From Deltaproteobacteria bacterium (GTDB lineage: Bacteria > Desulfobacterota > Binatia > UBA9968 > JAJDTQ01), in NCBI GenBank assembly GCA_026712905.1, contig JAPOPM010000223.1, positions 1 through 64,000 on the forward strand: a stretch of 64,000 nucleotides of DNA. The letters run 5' to 3'. The first letter of the stretch is position 1. The number at the start of each line of letters is the position of its first letter. The notes below the pieces were generated by a model. That model was not told where the DNA came from. It saw only the letters and a list, made by a program, of their open reading frames with translations, and did not search any database. The position numbers and the translations under genes were made by a program. Shown here piece after piece: positions 31,974 to 41,427 of this stretch.

Positions 31974-34049
31974 TCAGGCGATTCCGAGCCAGACGAACAG
32001 TTCTCCCGGCGGGAACGGCAGGTGAAGCCCGTAGTCGAACAGGCCGAAGAAGAAGACCCACGCCACCGCGGCCAGCGCGACACTGATGCCCCACTTCTCG
32101 CCCGTCCCCAGCTTGAGGTAGGCGAGGGTCGCCACCGCCGATGCGGTGATGAACCCGAGAAACCAGATCATGAGGAAGAAGCCCACCGTCCAGCCCGCAA
32201 TGGCCAGGGTCCGACGGCGCAGTGTGGCGCGCTCGGCCGCCGCCGCGGCGGTCTCCGCTGCCACCGCGCGCGCCGGCACGCGAAACTCCTGTATCAGCGC
32301 CACGGTCGCCAGTGCCAGGCTTGGGATGCCCACGGCCAGGGGGAACAGCGCGGCCTGCGTTTCGATGGCGCCGAAGCCGTAGAGGGCCTCATACACCACG
32401 TAGACGAACAGGGCGACGAAGAAACCGGCGAAGAGAGTCCGCTCCGACTTGGACGCCTCTCCCGCTTCCTCCGGACCGGCGCCCTCGTAACCCTCGACGA
32501 GCGTTCCTCCCCTTTCCGCTTCCACCCGCCGGCGCTGCCTGTACCCCTGCCACAGCGGGTAGAGCAGCGCTCCGGCGATCAAGAGCCCGATGACGATCAC
32601 CCCGGGCCGTGTCACCCAGCTCATGCCGTAGATCTTGGAGGTGAGGAACAGGTTGTTGTCGGCGATGCCCCCCAGCACGAGCCCCAGCAGCAACGGAGGA
32701 CGTTGCCAGTCATTGCGCATCATCAGCCAGCCCAACGCGCCGAACAGAAGCACCACGATCATGTCGCCGAAGCTGTTCTTGACCGCGAAGCCGCCCAGGA
32801 AGATGAGCAACAGCAGGAACGGGATGAGGAGGGTGCCCTTGACGAAGGTGATCCTGGCCAGCTGCTTGAGGAAGAGAAAGCAGACCGCCACCGTAACGAT
32901 GTTGGAAAGCACGATGATCCAGACAAAGGAGAAGGTCAGGGTGAGGTGTTTCTGCGGATTCAGCAAATCCGGTCCGGGCACGATGCCCTGGATGATGAAC
33001 GCCCCCAGCAGGATGGCCATGCCCACGCTTCCCGGTACGCCGAAGGCGATGGTGGGAACCAGCGACCCGCCTTCCTTCGAGTTGTTGGCGGCGCCGGGCC
33101 CCAACACTCCTTCCACCGCTCCCTGACCGAAAGGGGTCTGCTCCGAGGAGCCGCTCTGGACCGCGTGGGCGTAGGCCACCCACTGGGCGGGGCCGCCGCC
33201 CAGACCCGGTATCAGCCCGATGTAGGTGCCGATGGCGCTGCAGCGGAGCACCAGCTTCCACTGCCGGAAGGTGTCGCGAACGCCCTGCATCACTCCGCCC
33301 AGCGCGCCCGGCGTGTCCCGGGCGATGCTGCTTCCCTGAGTCCCCAGCTCGATGATCTCCGGGATGGCGAAGAGCCCCACGGTCACGGCCACCAGGGAGA
33401 GGCCGTCCCATAGGAACAGGACGTTTTCACTTCCGAGGATGGGTTCCAGGGTGTAGCGCGACACACTCGTGATGGCGTCGAGCCCCACCATGGCCAGCAC
33501 CAGGCCGAAACCGCCGGCGGTAAGGCCCTTGGCAATATTGCCGCCGCTCAGGGAGGCGAGGAAGGTGATGCCGAGGAGGCTAAGCATCAGAAACTCGGGC
33601 GCGCCGATTGACAACACCAGGGGCTGGACGATGGGAATGGCCAGCGCGAGCGCGAACGCACCGAAAATAGCGCCTACCAAGGAGCTCATGAGGGCCGCGC
33701 CCAGGGCGCGGCCCGCCTCCCCGTTCTTGGCCATGGCGTGGCCGTCGACGATGGTGGCCGCGGTGATGCCCTCGCCCGGCACTCCGAAAAGAACCGACGT
33801 GATATCGCCGGTGGTGGCGGTCACCGCGTGGCTCCCTAGAAGGAACGCGAATGCCGTGGTGGGGTCCATCTTGTAGATGAACGGCAGCATCAGGGCCAGC
33901 GTCGTGGCCCCGCCCAGCCCCGGCAGGATCCCCACCGCGAAGCCGATGGCGATCCCGATCATCATGAAGATGAAGGGGTCCTGCCCCGCCGCCGTGAAGG
34001 GCAGCACGGCCCCGAGGCCGGCGAACAGGGAGCCGAAGTAGTCAAACAT
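31974..34049 (-). CDS. Tripartite tricarboxylate transporter, fused TctA-TctB permease
   Basis: A 691-residue membrane protein. Residues 1 to about 505 are TctA with the signature GILPGLGGATTLALMLPF and a later repeat LIPGLGGGPAQWVAYAHA, plus PGEGITAATIVDGHAMAK. After a charged linker (about 508-535) four further helices form the TctB part. TctA and TctB are usually separate genes. It needs a TctC binding protein; the tandem genes at 26462-28559 are the nearest. The gene lies inside the catabolic operon between two flavoprotein genes. Confidence 0.93.
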   Translation of the reverse strand: MFDYFGSLFAGLGAVLPFTAAGQDPFIFMMIGIAIGFAVGILPGLGGATTLALMLPFIYKMDPTTAFAFLLGSHAVTATTGDITSVLFGVPGEGITAATIVDGHAMAKNGEAGRALGAALMSSLVGAIFGAFALALAIPIVQPLVLSIGAPEFLMLSLLGITFLASLSGGNIAKGLTAGGFGLVLAMVGLDAITSVSRYTLEPILGSENVLFLWDGLSLVAVTVGLFAIPEIIELGTQGSSIARDTPGALGGVMQGVRDTFRQWKLVLRCSAIGTYIGLIPGLGGGPAQWVAYAHAVQSGSSEQTPFGQGAVEGVLGPGAANNSKEGGSLVPTIAFGVPGSVGMAILLGAFIIQGIVPGPDLLNPQKHLTLTFSFVWIIVLSNIVTVAVCFLFLKQLARITFVKGTLLIPFLLLLIFLGGFAVKNSFGDMIVVLLFGALGWLMMRNDWQRPPLLLGLVLGGIADNNLFLTSKIYGMSWVTRPGVIVIGLLIAGALLYPLWQGYRQRRRVEAERGGTLVEGYEGAGPEEAGEASKSERTLFAGFFVALFVYVVYEALYGFGAIETQAALFPLAVGIPSLALATVALIQEFRVPARAVAAETAAAAAERATLRRRTLAIAGWTVGFFLMIWFLGFITASAVATLAYLKLGTGEKWGISVALAAVAWVFFFGLFDYGLHLPFPPGELFVWLGIA

Positions 34050-34115
34050 GGGTCAACGGCCTTTTTTCTTCAGTTGCAAACCACCCCGAACCATTCCCGT
34101 GTGCCCGGCCCTACC

Positions 34116-34144
34116 CCTGGATTCCCGCTTCCACGGGAATGGCG
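34116..34144. repeat. REP-like palindromic repeat, inverted orientation
   Basis: One copy of the CCTGGATTCCCGCTTCCNCGGGAATG repeat between the fused permease and the second flavoprotein gene. The stem is slightly degenerate (ACGGGAATGGCG end). Confidence 0.7.
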
Positions 34145-34184
34145 TTTCGGGGCGGTGCCGCAAATCCTCCGTACGAAGACAGGC

Positions 34185-35693
34185 TCACCAGTCTTCCAGT
34201 GCCGCCGCGTTGCGGCCGGCGATGCGGCCGGTGACGAAGCACTCCGTGATGTTGCCCGCTTCCAGGTAGAGGTGGCCGAAGGACGAGCCGCACTCGCCCG
34301 CCGAGAAGAGCCGGGAAATGGGCTCGTCGCGCGTGTCCATCACGTGTTGCTCGGCGTCGTGCACCGGGCCGCCCTGGGTGTTGGAGACGATGGGCCACAC
34401 CTCCATGAGGTAGAACGGCGCTGTGTCGATGGTCAGGCGCGTTCCGGGGACGCGGTGATAACGGTCCTCGCCGCCGCTCGTGCACACCTCGTTCCATTGC
34501 GCCACCGTGGCCTTGAGCGTGGCCGCGTCGGTGGCGGGAATCATCGCGGCGATGGAATCGAGGTCATCCGCCTTCTTGATCCAGCCGCGCTCCACTTCGG
34601 CGAGGTTGTCTTCGCTCCAGTCGTAGGAGACGTGCTCGTCGTGCACCGTGGGCTGTCCCACCGGGCCGAGCTTGCGACCCTTTTCATCGAACACAAGGTA
34701 GGCGGGAATGCGCGGGAACTCCTGCTTGTCGGCGTCGTAGAACTCCAGCGCCCTATGGCCGGTGTCCTGCACCGCCGGCGGATACTCGTTCATGAAGCGG
34801 CGGCCGTACTTGTCCACCGCGATCCAGGGCATGACCCAGTCGTCCTTGCGCGGACCGCGGAAGCAGTGGCGGAAGGCCAGCGGGAACTCGGGGTACTTGA
34901 AGCCGTAGCTGCCGTGGAAGTGCCACATGTGCCACATCGACGCGCCCACGTCCTGGGCCATCTTGATGCCGTCGCCCGTGTTGCCGGTGAAGAGCGTGTA
35001 CACGGGCATGGCCTCGAAGTAGTTGCGCTTCATCTCCTCGTTGTTCTCGAAGCCGCCGCACGCCAGGATCACGCCCTTGCGCGCCTTGATGGCGATCTCC
35101 TCGCCCTCGTGCTCCGCCAGCAGCCCGACGATGCCCTGCTCCGGATGGCGGATCAGGCGCTGGGCCGGGGTCGCGAGCCGCACGGAGATGTTCCGGCGCG
35201 CCTCGACGTTGTCCAGCAGCACCTTGAACAGGCGCGCGCCGCCGCGCAGGCCCTTGGCGTACTGGAAACCCTCGTAGCCTTCCATGGGCGCGATCTTGAA
35301 GCCGTCCAGCCCGGCGCCGCCCGGGAACGGGTAGGTGCCGCCGTTGCGCTGCTCTTCCAGCTCGAAGGGCGTCTCCTTCACCAGGTCCTTGACGAACTCC
35401 TTCATCTCGGTCATGCCCTTGGCGAGCGCGCGCAGCACGTCGTCCGGGGTGCGCCCGGCGTTGGTATGCTGGAGATACTCGAACGCCTGGTTCTCGTCCA
35501 AGGCGGTGGCGATGCCGCCGCCCGCGAGGATCGAGATGCCGCCGGGGTTGGGCATCTTCTCCACGATGGTCACCTCGGCGCCGGTATCGGCCGCGGCCAC
35601 GGCGGCCACGCCTCCGGCGAAGCCGAAGCCCACCACGATCACATCCGTTTCGACGTCCCAGCGGGCGGGAAGCCCATTCTCATAACTGTCCAA
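34185..35693 (-). CDS. FAD-binding dehydrogenase/fumarate-reductase-like flavoprotein, copy B
   Basis: A 502-residue paralogue of the flavoprotein at 30407-31948. GFGFAGGVAAVAAADTGAEV (about 22-41), EKMPNPGGIS and the C-terminal RLFSAGECGSSFGHLYLEAG form the FAD site; GRRFMNEYPPA matches copy A's GKRYMDEYPPA in the substrate domain. The start codon is TTG with GGAGAG upstream. Two different flavoproteins in one operon suggest two desaturation or reduction steps, or enzymes for related substrates. Confidence 0.88.
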   Translation of the reverse strand: MDSYENGLPARWDVETDVIVVGFGFAGGVAAVAAADTGAEVTIVEKMPNPGGISILAGGGIATALDENQAFEYLQHTNAGRTPDDVLRALAKGMTEMKEFVKDLVKETPFELEEQRNGGTYPFPGGAGLDGFKIAPMEGYEGFQYAKGLRGGARLFKVLLDNVEARRNISVRLATPAQRLIRHPEQGIVGLLAEHEGEEIAIKARKGVILACGGFENNEEMKRNYFEAMPVYTLFTGNTGDGIKMAQDVGASMWHMWHFHGSYGFKYPEFPLAFRHCFRGPRKDDWVMPWIAVDKYGRRFMNEYPPAVQDTGHRALEFYDADKQEFPRIPAYLVFDEKGRKLGPVGQPTVHDEHVSYDWSEDNLAEVERGWIKKADDLDSIAAMIPATDAATLKATVAQWNEVCTSGGEDRYHRVPGTRLTIDTAPFYLMEVWPIVSNTQGGPVHDAEQHVMDTRDEPISRLFSAGECGSSFGHLYLEAGNITECFVTGRIAGRNAAALEDW

Positions 35694-35773
35694 GGCAGCT
35701 CTCCTTTCGAATGCGGTATTGCAATTTCAGATCGGCGCTTTCGACTTCACCCGGCTTCCAGGCAACGAGCGCG

Positions 35774-36892
35774 CTAGGCACGGCCGGTCAGCACCACCTC
35801 GGCTTCGCCGCGCGTGTTCACCATGCCGTCCTGCCGGGTCCCGGTGATCTCCAGGGTCACCGTCTTGGTGGCGTCGTCCTTCGCGGTCACACGGGCCGAA
35901 TACGTGGTCAGGTCGCCGTAGAGGCCGGGGCGGGCCACCTGGACCTTCAGCCGTTTCAGGAAACCGTCGTCGCCCATCCAGTTGGTCACCAGGGGCGCCA
36001 CCCAGGCGAAGCGCATCACGCCGTTGTCGAACGGCGCGGGCATGCCGCGGCCGGCGGCCATGTTGCCGTCCTCGTGCTGCTGCGAGTACTTCACCGGGAA
36101 GCCCGTCACCGGATTGAACATGGCGGTGTGCATGGCCTTGCTGAGGTCCAGGTAGCCCCAGCGCCCGGCCTTGTACGACGGGCCGATGGCCGCGTTCCAC
36201 GCCACCATGTCGCCGATGGTGAGGGGGCCGCGCACGATGGAAGGGATCTTGCCGCCGGCCGCCACGTCTTCGTAATGGAGCGTGTCCGCGCCGCGGCGGT
36301 ATTCGCGCCGCCAGGTGGTCTCAAGCCGCTCCAGCGCGCCCTCGTCGTAGTGCGGCACCTCGTGCTCCATCATGGTCTGGAGGCCTATCTGGGTGGCCAT
36401 GATCATGGTGCCGGTAGCCTGCGCCACCAAGGCGTTTTCCTGATTGCGGTAGTCGATCCCGGAGATGACGAAGTTCAGCCGCCGCCCGTCCTTGTTGCGC
36501 TTCTCGTAGAACTCCTTCTGGCGCGGTTCGGAACTCAGCGTGTCGCCGGCGAGCACGCGGCCGAACCACTCCACCTCCACGCCGCCGATGAGGGACGCCA
36601 GCGGCGCCTTCATGGGCGCGCCGTGCAGGATCGGGTAGCGGTTCACGATCACGAACGCCGGGGGCGCCTGTGTCCTCCCTTGCCCCACCTTGGCGGCGTA
36701 GTCGGGGTCGGTCCACAGGGGATTGTCGTCGTCCGTGCCGTAGGCGAAGTGCTTGATGGCGTCCTCGGTGACGGAGCTGACCCAAGGTTGCCGTTCCTCG
36801 ACGATCTTTCCGGTCATCTCCTCCGTCACGGCCTTCCACGCGTCGATGGCCGCATCCACCTGTGCCAAATCCACCTGCTGGTCCGAATTCAT
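35774..36892 (-). CDS. MaoC/FAS1-like double-hotdog acyl dehydratase
   Basis: A 372-residue protein. The N-terminal hotdog (about 25-180) begins VSSVTEDAIKHFAYGTDDDNPLW, the sequence typical of FAS1-like enoyl hydratases; the C-terminal hotdog (about 215-372) contains GPLTIGDMVAWNAAIGPSY and a final strand with TRGEAEVVL. Such proteins hydrate enoyl-CoA or dehydrate hydroxyacyl-CoA esters. Next to a family III CoA transferase this implies CoA-activated intermediates. Start 36892 follows GGGGAGAA. Confidence 0.87.
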   Translation of the reverse strand: MNSDQQVDLAQVDAAIDAWKAVTEEMTGKIVEERQPWVSSVTEDAIKHFAYGTDDDNPLWTDPDYAAKVGQGRTQAPPAFVIVNRYPILHGAPMKAPLASLIGGVEVEWFGRVLAGDTLSSEPRQKEFYEKRNKDGRRLNFVISGIDYRNQENALVAQATGTMIMATQIGLQTMMEHEVPHYDEGALERLETTWRREYRRGADTLHYEDVAAGGKIPSIVRGPLTIGDMVAWNAAIGPSYKAGRWGYLDLSKAMHTAMFNPVTGFPVKYSQQHEDGNMAAGRGMPAPFDNGVMRFAWVAPLVTNWMGDDGFLKRLKVQVARPGLYGDLTTYSARVTAKDDATKTVTLEITGTRQDGMVNTRGEAEVVLTGRA

Positions 36893-36971
36893 CCGTTCTC
36901 CCCGAATTCAAGGCTCTACGTCCCCGGTGGGGGCGCTACCGTTACATTTACATGTTTCCCGCCCTGCCCCT

Positions 36972-36999
36972 CCTGGATTCCCGCTTCCGCGGGTATGCC
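36972..36999. repeat. REP-like palindromic repeat, inverted orientation
   Basis: A CCTGGATTCCCGCTTCCGCGGGTATG copy in the 140-base gap between the dehydratase and CoA-transferase genes; one arm has a single change (GGGTATG instead of GGGAATG). Confidence 0.75.
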
Positions 37000-37032
37000 A
37001 ATTCGGGGCGTGCGTGCGCTTCTCGTACCGAT

Positions 37033-38205
37033 TCATCCACCATCGGCACGCGTGATGTCGGAAATCTCCTGATCCGAATAACCCAATTCCCGCAACAAGG
37101 AAACCGTATGCTCCCCCAACAGGGGCGGATCCGTGCGGCGCGGCAGTTCCGCTTCCCGGAAGTCCACCGGTAGCGCGGGCAAGGGGGACGAGGTCCCGTC
37201 GGGCGCGGTCACGGCGGTCCAATGCTCGCGTTCCTTGAGGTGTGGATGATCGAACAGGTCCATGGGCGTGTTGATGGGAGCGTGGGGAATGTTGGCCGAT
37301 TCCAGCCGGGCGACGATGTCGCTGAACTCGAGCGTGCACACCATCTCCTCGGTGCGGCGCGTCAGCCTCCTGAACTCCGCCCGCCGGCCGGCGTTGTCGC
37401 GCAACGCCTCCTCCGCCCAGAGGTCGTCGAGAGCGAACTCACGGCAGTATGCTTCCCATTGCACGTCGCTGGTGACGCCGATGAACACGTGGCGCCGGTC
37501 CCGCGTCTCGAAGACCCGGTAGATGCCCCAACCCAGGTCCTGGCCCACGCCGCGCTCGGTCATGGGCGCCGGCACCTCGCCGGAAATGCCCGCCTTGGCA
37601 ATGTGTTGGGACACCAGGAAGACCGCGGTCTCGAACAGCCCCACGCGCAGGTCGTTCCCCTGGCCGTCGCGTCCGCGCTTGAGCAGCGCCGCCAGGATGC
37701 CGATGACGCTGAACAGCGCGCCGGTCAGGTCCACCACCGACGCCCCCGCCCGGAGCGGCATCCCCGGCGGTCCGGTCATGTACGCCAGCCCGCCCATCAT
37801 CTGCGCGGGTTCGTCCAGCAGGTTGCGGTTCTCGTAGGGTCCGGACAGGAAACCCTTGATGCCGCAGTGCAGCAGGCCGGGCTTGATGCGCTGCAGCGTC
37901 TCGTGGTCCAGCCCCATGCGCTCCAGCACGCCGGGGCCGTAGTTGTCGATGAGAACGTCGGCGGTGCGCAGCAGGCGCTCGAACGCCTCGCGCCCGCGCG
38001 GTTCCTTGAGATCGAGGGTGATGCTGCGCTTGCCGCCGTTGAAGGCCAGGAAGTAGCCCTGATTGCCGCGGCTGAAACGCGCCTGGTCGCCGCTGCCCGG
38101 GCGCTCCACCTTGATGACGTCGGCCCCCAACGCCGCCAGGATGAGGCCCGCCGTGGGGCCGGCCACGATGTGGCCGAGTTCAAGGACTCTGATTCCGTCA
38201 ATCAT
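37033..38205 (-). CDS. CoA transferase, family III (CaiB/BaiF)
   Basis: A 390-residue enzyme. The family opening GIRVLELGHIVAGPTAGLIL with ADVIKVERPGSGD is present, DLKEPRGREAFERLL follows, and the nucleophilic aspartate is most likely the one in SVVDLTGALFSVIG (about 165). Such enzymes move CoA between carboxylic acids. It is the first gene of the minus-strand operon running to 28641 and would activate the acid imported by the TctABC system. ATG 38205 is preferred to an in-frame GTG at 38220. Confidence 0.93.
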   Translation of the reverse strand: MIDGIRVLELGHIVAGPTAGLILAALGADVIKVERPGSGDQARFSRGNQGYFLAFNGGKRSITLDLKEPRGREAFERLLRTADVLIDNYGPGVLERMGLDHETLQRIKPGLLHCGIKGFLSGPYENRNLLDEPAQMMGGLAYMTGPPGMPLRAGASVVDLTGALFSVIGILAALLKRGRDGQGNDLRVGLFETAVFLVSQHIAKAGISGEVPAPMTERGVGQDLGWGIYRVFETRDRRHVFIGVTSDVQWEAYCREFALDDLWAEEALRDNAGRRAEFRRLTRRTEEMVCTLEFSDIVARLESANIPHAPINTPMDLFDHPHLKEREHWTAVTAPDGTSSPLPALPVDFREAELPRRTDPPLLGEHTVSLLRELGYSDQEISDITRADGG

Positions 38206-38283
38206 GGTGTCCGAGCGCACTCCGGCTACTCGGACAGGTTCCTAACGAAGCCCCCTTCCCCGTGTCAACCGGTGGCCTGCCTG

Positions 38284-39393
38284 CTATTCCTCCTCCCGGT
38301 AGGCGCCAAAGGCCCCGATGAGGCGATCACCGTCATGCACGCGTGCACCGAACGTCCCGCCGACGGACCTCGGAGCCTCGGCGTATGAGACCGGAATGTC
38401 CGTGGTGGCCAAACCGTTGCCGTAGAACTGACCACCCCACCGGCCCACCGCGGCTTGGCCGTCGAGCATGGCGGACACGCGTCCCCTGAAGAACGCGGCG
38501 TCGGCCCGCAACGCGGCCGCTTCCAACGTCAGGTTGTCGAACAGCGCCGCGCCCGTGGAGGGGTCCGTGGCGGCGGTAATCGCTCCGGATATCCGGCTTG
38601 CGTCGAAGTCGGCCGTCAACCGGACGGTCGCATCGAAGGCGTGAAACACCGGAGGCACGCCGCGGCTCGCGTACAGTCCGGTGGCCGCACCTTGGTACGT
38701 TGCCCGCCCTCCGACGCCGGTGAGGTGACTGGCAAGGAACGGATCGTTGCCGCTGGCGGCGGCGCCGACGAAAGGCATGCGGTCAATGCCGGGGCCGGGC
38801 ATCCACGCCCAGTACCCGAGAGCCAGGTAGTCCGGATCGGAGTCGTCGCCGTCCTCGATATCCGCGTAGAAAACGGAGTAGTGTCTCCCTCCGTCGCGGG
38901 TAACGAAGAAGTGTTCTACTCCGCGCCACTGAGACGCCCCGGACGGTGGGGCTACCGAGGCAAGGTAACCTGGAGGTGCGGGTTCCGCGCTCGTGTGTTG
39001 CCTGAATCCCTGCTCGAGCTCCATCCTCTCGAAGAGCACACCGCCGTCGACATACCATGCGTTAATGACCAGGTTGTCGCGCGGAGCATCGGGGTCCGAG
39101 TTGAGCGGGGCCTGTGTCACGCCGGTGTTCCAGTCCCCTCCGGCGAGGGGCCGCAGAGCGGTCGTGGAGGCGGTACTGGAGGCGACGCCGGTGATGGCGG
39201 TCCCTGCCAACCTTACCGACACGTGGCGGCGTGCGGTCGCCGAAGCGGCGTTCAAGGCTTCGGCCATCCGCTCTGCCGGAGGATGGACCACCATGGGCAT
39301 CGCACCGCCACCGCCGCCGCCACACGCAGACAGTGCTGCCACGCACAGAGCAATGACCGCCGGCCGTACAAACAGATCCACTGGAGCGCGCAT
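38284..39393 (-). CDS. Lipoprotein with C-terminal TbpB-like barrel domain
   Basis: A 369-residue secreted protein. The signal peptide ends in the lipobox LSAC (Cys24) followed by six glycines, so it is lipid-anchored. The C-terminal half, about 225-369, has the repeated GxWGGxFYGN and GGTFGARVHDGDRLIGAFGA pattern of the transferrin-binding-protein-like beta-barrel found in many surface lipoproteins. The N-terminal part is Ser/Ala/Thr-rich. AGGAGG lies 7 bases before the start. No TonB receptor or Slam gene is nearby. Function is unknown; ligand binding at the surface is the family theme. Confidence 0.75.
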   Translation of the reverse strand: MRAPVDLFVRPAVIALCVAALSACGGGGGGAMPMVVHPPAERMAEALNAASATARRHVSVRLAGTAITGVASSTASTTALRPLAGGDWNTGVTQAPLNSDPDAPRDNLVINAWYVDGGVLFERMELEQGFRQHTSAEPAPPGYLASVAPPSGASQWRGVEHFFVTRDGGRHYSVFYADIEDGDDSDPDYLALGYWAWMPGPGIDRMPFVGAAASGNDPFLASHLTGVGGRATYQGAATGLYASRGVPPVFHAFDATVRLTADFDASRISGAITAATDPSTGAALFDNLTLEAAALRADAAFFRGRVSAMLDGQAAVGRWGGQFYGNGLATTDIPVSYAEAPRSVGGTFGARVHDGDRLIGAFGAYREEE

Positions 39394-39556
39394 TGATTTT
39401 CCTCCTGATGAAAAACCCCGTCAGGGAACCTCACGGCCTGACTGGAGCAAACCCACGGAATACGAAGCGGAAATACAGACTCTCCGTCATCGGAAGGGCT
39501 ATTTTCTATACTATATAGTCAAATTTTGCGCGTCTGACCAGAGGGGACCGACGAGG
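39394..39556. other. AT-rich intergenic region upstream of the lipoprotein gene
   Basis: A 163-base gap. Around 39500-39525 the sequence turns AT-rich and contains the palindrome ACTATATAGT (39510-39519); TATAGT read on the minus strand could be a -10 for the lipoprotein gene, but I see no matching -35. No coding or RNA feature is visible. Confidence 0.3.
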
Positions 39557-41332
39557 TCAACGGAGCCGGTCCGGCAGCCTCATCTCTAGAATCCCCCGCC
39601 GTCCGGCCGGATTCCCCCAAGGCCGGGCAGGCAACAGCGCAAGACGCTCCGCCACCCCGCGAAACAAGCCGGTCGCCGACGTCCGGATATGCGCATCTTC
39701 ATCCGCCATCAACTCGTCGGCCAGCAATCGGAGAGTGGATTTGCGGCGCGGGAACGGCCGCAGACGGATGGCGGCGTCCGGCGCGATACCCGCCGCTTCG
39801 CGCACCGCCCGTATCGTGGCCTCGTAACCGCCAAGCTCGTCCACCAGGCCGCGCTCCTTGGCATCGGCGCCGGTCCAGACGCGGCCCTTGGCGGCCGCCA
39901 GCACCTCTTCCCTGGACAGTTTCCGCCCCTCCGCCACCTTGGAGACGAAATCGTCGTAAACGACGTCCAGGAGATGCTCCAGGCGTTGCCTCTGGGCGGG
40001 GTCATAGTCCCGTACGGCGCTCCAGAAGGTCGCGTTGGTGTTGCCCGCCGCATGGTCCCAGGACACCCCGAGCTTCTCCCACAGCCCCTCGATCACCACC
40101 TTCCCCGCGGCCACACCGATGGAACCGGTGAGGGTCGCGGGCTGGGCCACGATGCGGTTCGCGGGAGCCGCCGCGAGATAGCCGCCGGAGCCGGCGACGT
40201 TGCCCATGGAGACGACCACCGGCTTGCCGCGGCGCCGGGCGCGCACCACCGCGCGCCAGATCGCGTCCGACGCCACGTAGGAGCCGCCCGGGCTGTCGAT
40301 GCGGAAAATGATGGCGCGCACGTCCTTGTCGTCCGCGGCCCGGCGGAAGGCGCGCGCCACGCTGTCCGAGCCCATGGAATGCGCCCCGGCGAAGGCCGGG
40401 TGGCGGCTGCGTCCGCGGTGGATCTGACCCAAACCGTGGATCAGCGCCACCGTGGCCGTGTCGTCTTCGCTGTCCTGGGCACGGCGGCCATACTCCGTCA
40501 CGGGCAGAAACTCGATGTCATCCCCCAACGCTTCACGCACCAGTGCATCCACCTCGTCGCGGTACCGCAGGCCGTCCACCAGGTTCGCTTCCAGAGCTTC
40601 CGGGCCGGGAATCGGCGCCTGCTGCATCAGGTCCCTGACCGCGGCGCGGGAGAGGCCACGACCCACGGAAATTCCAGCGATCAACTGCTCCGTCAAGGAC
40701 TCCAGGATGCGGCCGACGGCTTCCCTCTGAGGACCCGTGTAGCCGCTCTCGGTGAAGAGATCCGTGATCCCCTTGTACTCCTCGCGCTGATTCAGCCGAG
40801 GCTTCACATCGAGCTTCTCCAGCGTTCCCTTCAGGAAATAGCTCTCCGCCAGCAGGCCGGTGAGCCCGACGTCGCCGGACGGTTGCAGATAGATCTTCTC
40901 GAACGCCGCGGCCAGATAGAAGGCGCCGTTGCCGGGTCCGAAGTCACCAAAGGACTCGGCAACGGCGTAGGCTGCCTTGCCCGATCGCCGGAAACCCCGC
41001 ACCGCGTCGCGCAGTTCCTGTATCCGCGCCAGACCCATGCCGGAGGCGCCGACCCGCGCCACCAGGCCCACCACGCGCTCATCCCGCGCGGCCCTCTCGA
41101 TGGCGGCGACGGTCTCCCAGAGAGTCGGCGGTGTCTTCCCGATCCGCGTCCAGGGCGTGAGTCCGCCGCTCCCCAGCTCGCTGACGTTGCGGTCCAGATC
41201 CAGGGTAAGGACCGTCTTCTCCGGCACCGCCGCGGTCCGCGTGGACAAGAAGAACACAACCGCGACCACGCCAACGGCGGCCAGCATGGTCAAGGCTCCG
41301 ACGAACATGAGAAGGATTCGAATGATTCGCAT
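39557..41332 (-). CDS. sppA: Signal peptide peptidase SppA (67 kDa type)
   Basis: A 591-residue membrane-anchored serine protease. One N-terminal helix (about 5-30) is followed by the two tandem S49 domains. The catalytic lysine is in REEYKGITDLF (Lys187) in the first half and the serine in NVAGSGGYLAAAP (Ser382) in the second, the layout of the E. coli 67 kDa form. It degrades leftover signal peptides in the inner membrane. ATG 41332 has GAGG 7 bases upstream; an in-frame GTG at 41338 is an alternative. Confidence 0.95.
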   Translation of the reverse strand: MRIIRILLMFVGALTMLAAVGVVAVVFFLSTRTAAVPEKTVLTLDLDRNVSELGSGGLTPWTRIGKTPPTLWETVAAIERAARDERVVGLVARVGASGMGLARIQELRDAVRGFRRSGKAAYAVAESFGDFGPGNGAFYLAAAFEKIYLQPSGDVGLTGLLAESYFLKGTLEKLDVKPRLNQREEYKGITDLFTESGYTGPQREAVGRILESLTEQLIAGISVGRGLSRAAVRDLMQQAPIPGPEALEANLVDGLRYRDEVDALVREALGDDIEFLPVTEYGRRAQDSEDDTATVALIHGLGQIHRGRSRHPAFAGAHSMGSDSVARAFRRAADDKDVRAIIFRIDSPGGSYVASDAIWRAVVRARRRGKPVVVSMGNVAGSGGYLAAAPANRIVAQPATLTGSIGVAAGKVVIEGLWEKLGVSWDHAAGNTNATFWSAVRDYDPAQRQRLEHLLDVVYDDFVSKVAEGRKLSREEVLAAAKGRVWTGADAKERGLVDELGGYEATIRAVREAAGIAPDAAIRLRPFPRRKSTLRLLADELMADEDAHIRTSATGLFRGVAERLALLPARPWGNPAGRRGILEMRLPDRLR

Positions 41333-41427
41333 GGGCACACCTCGAATGTTCTATCCGGGATCTGTTACACAAGGACATGGCGCCTGAAGCGGCGCCGGGA
41401 TTTCCGAAAGCGGAGGCAAGACCACCG

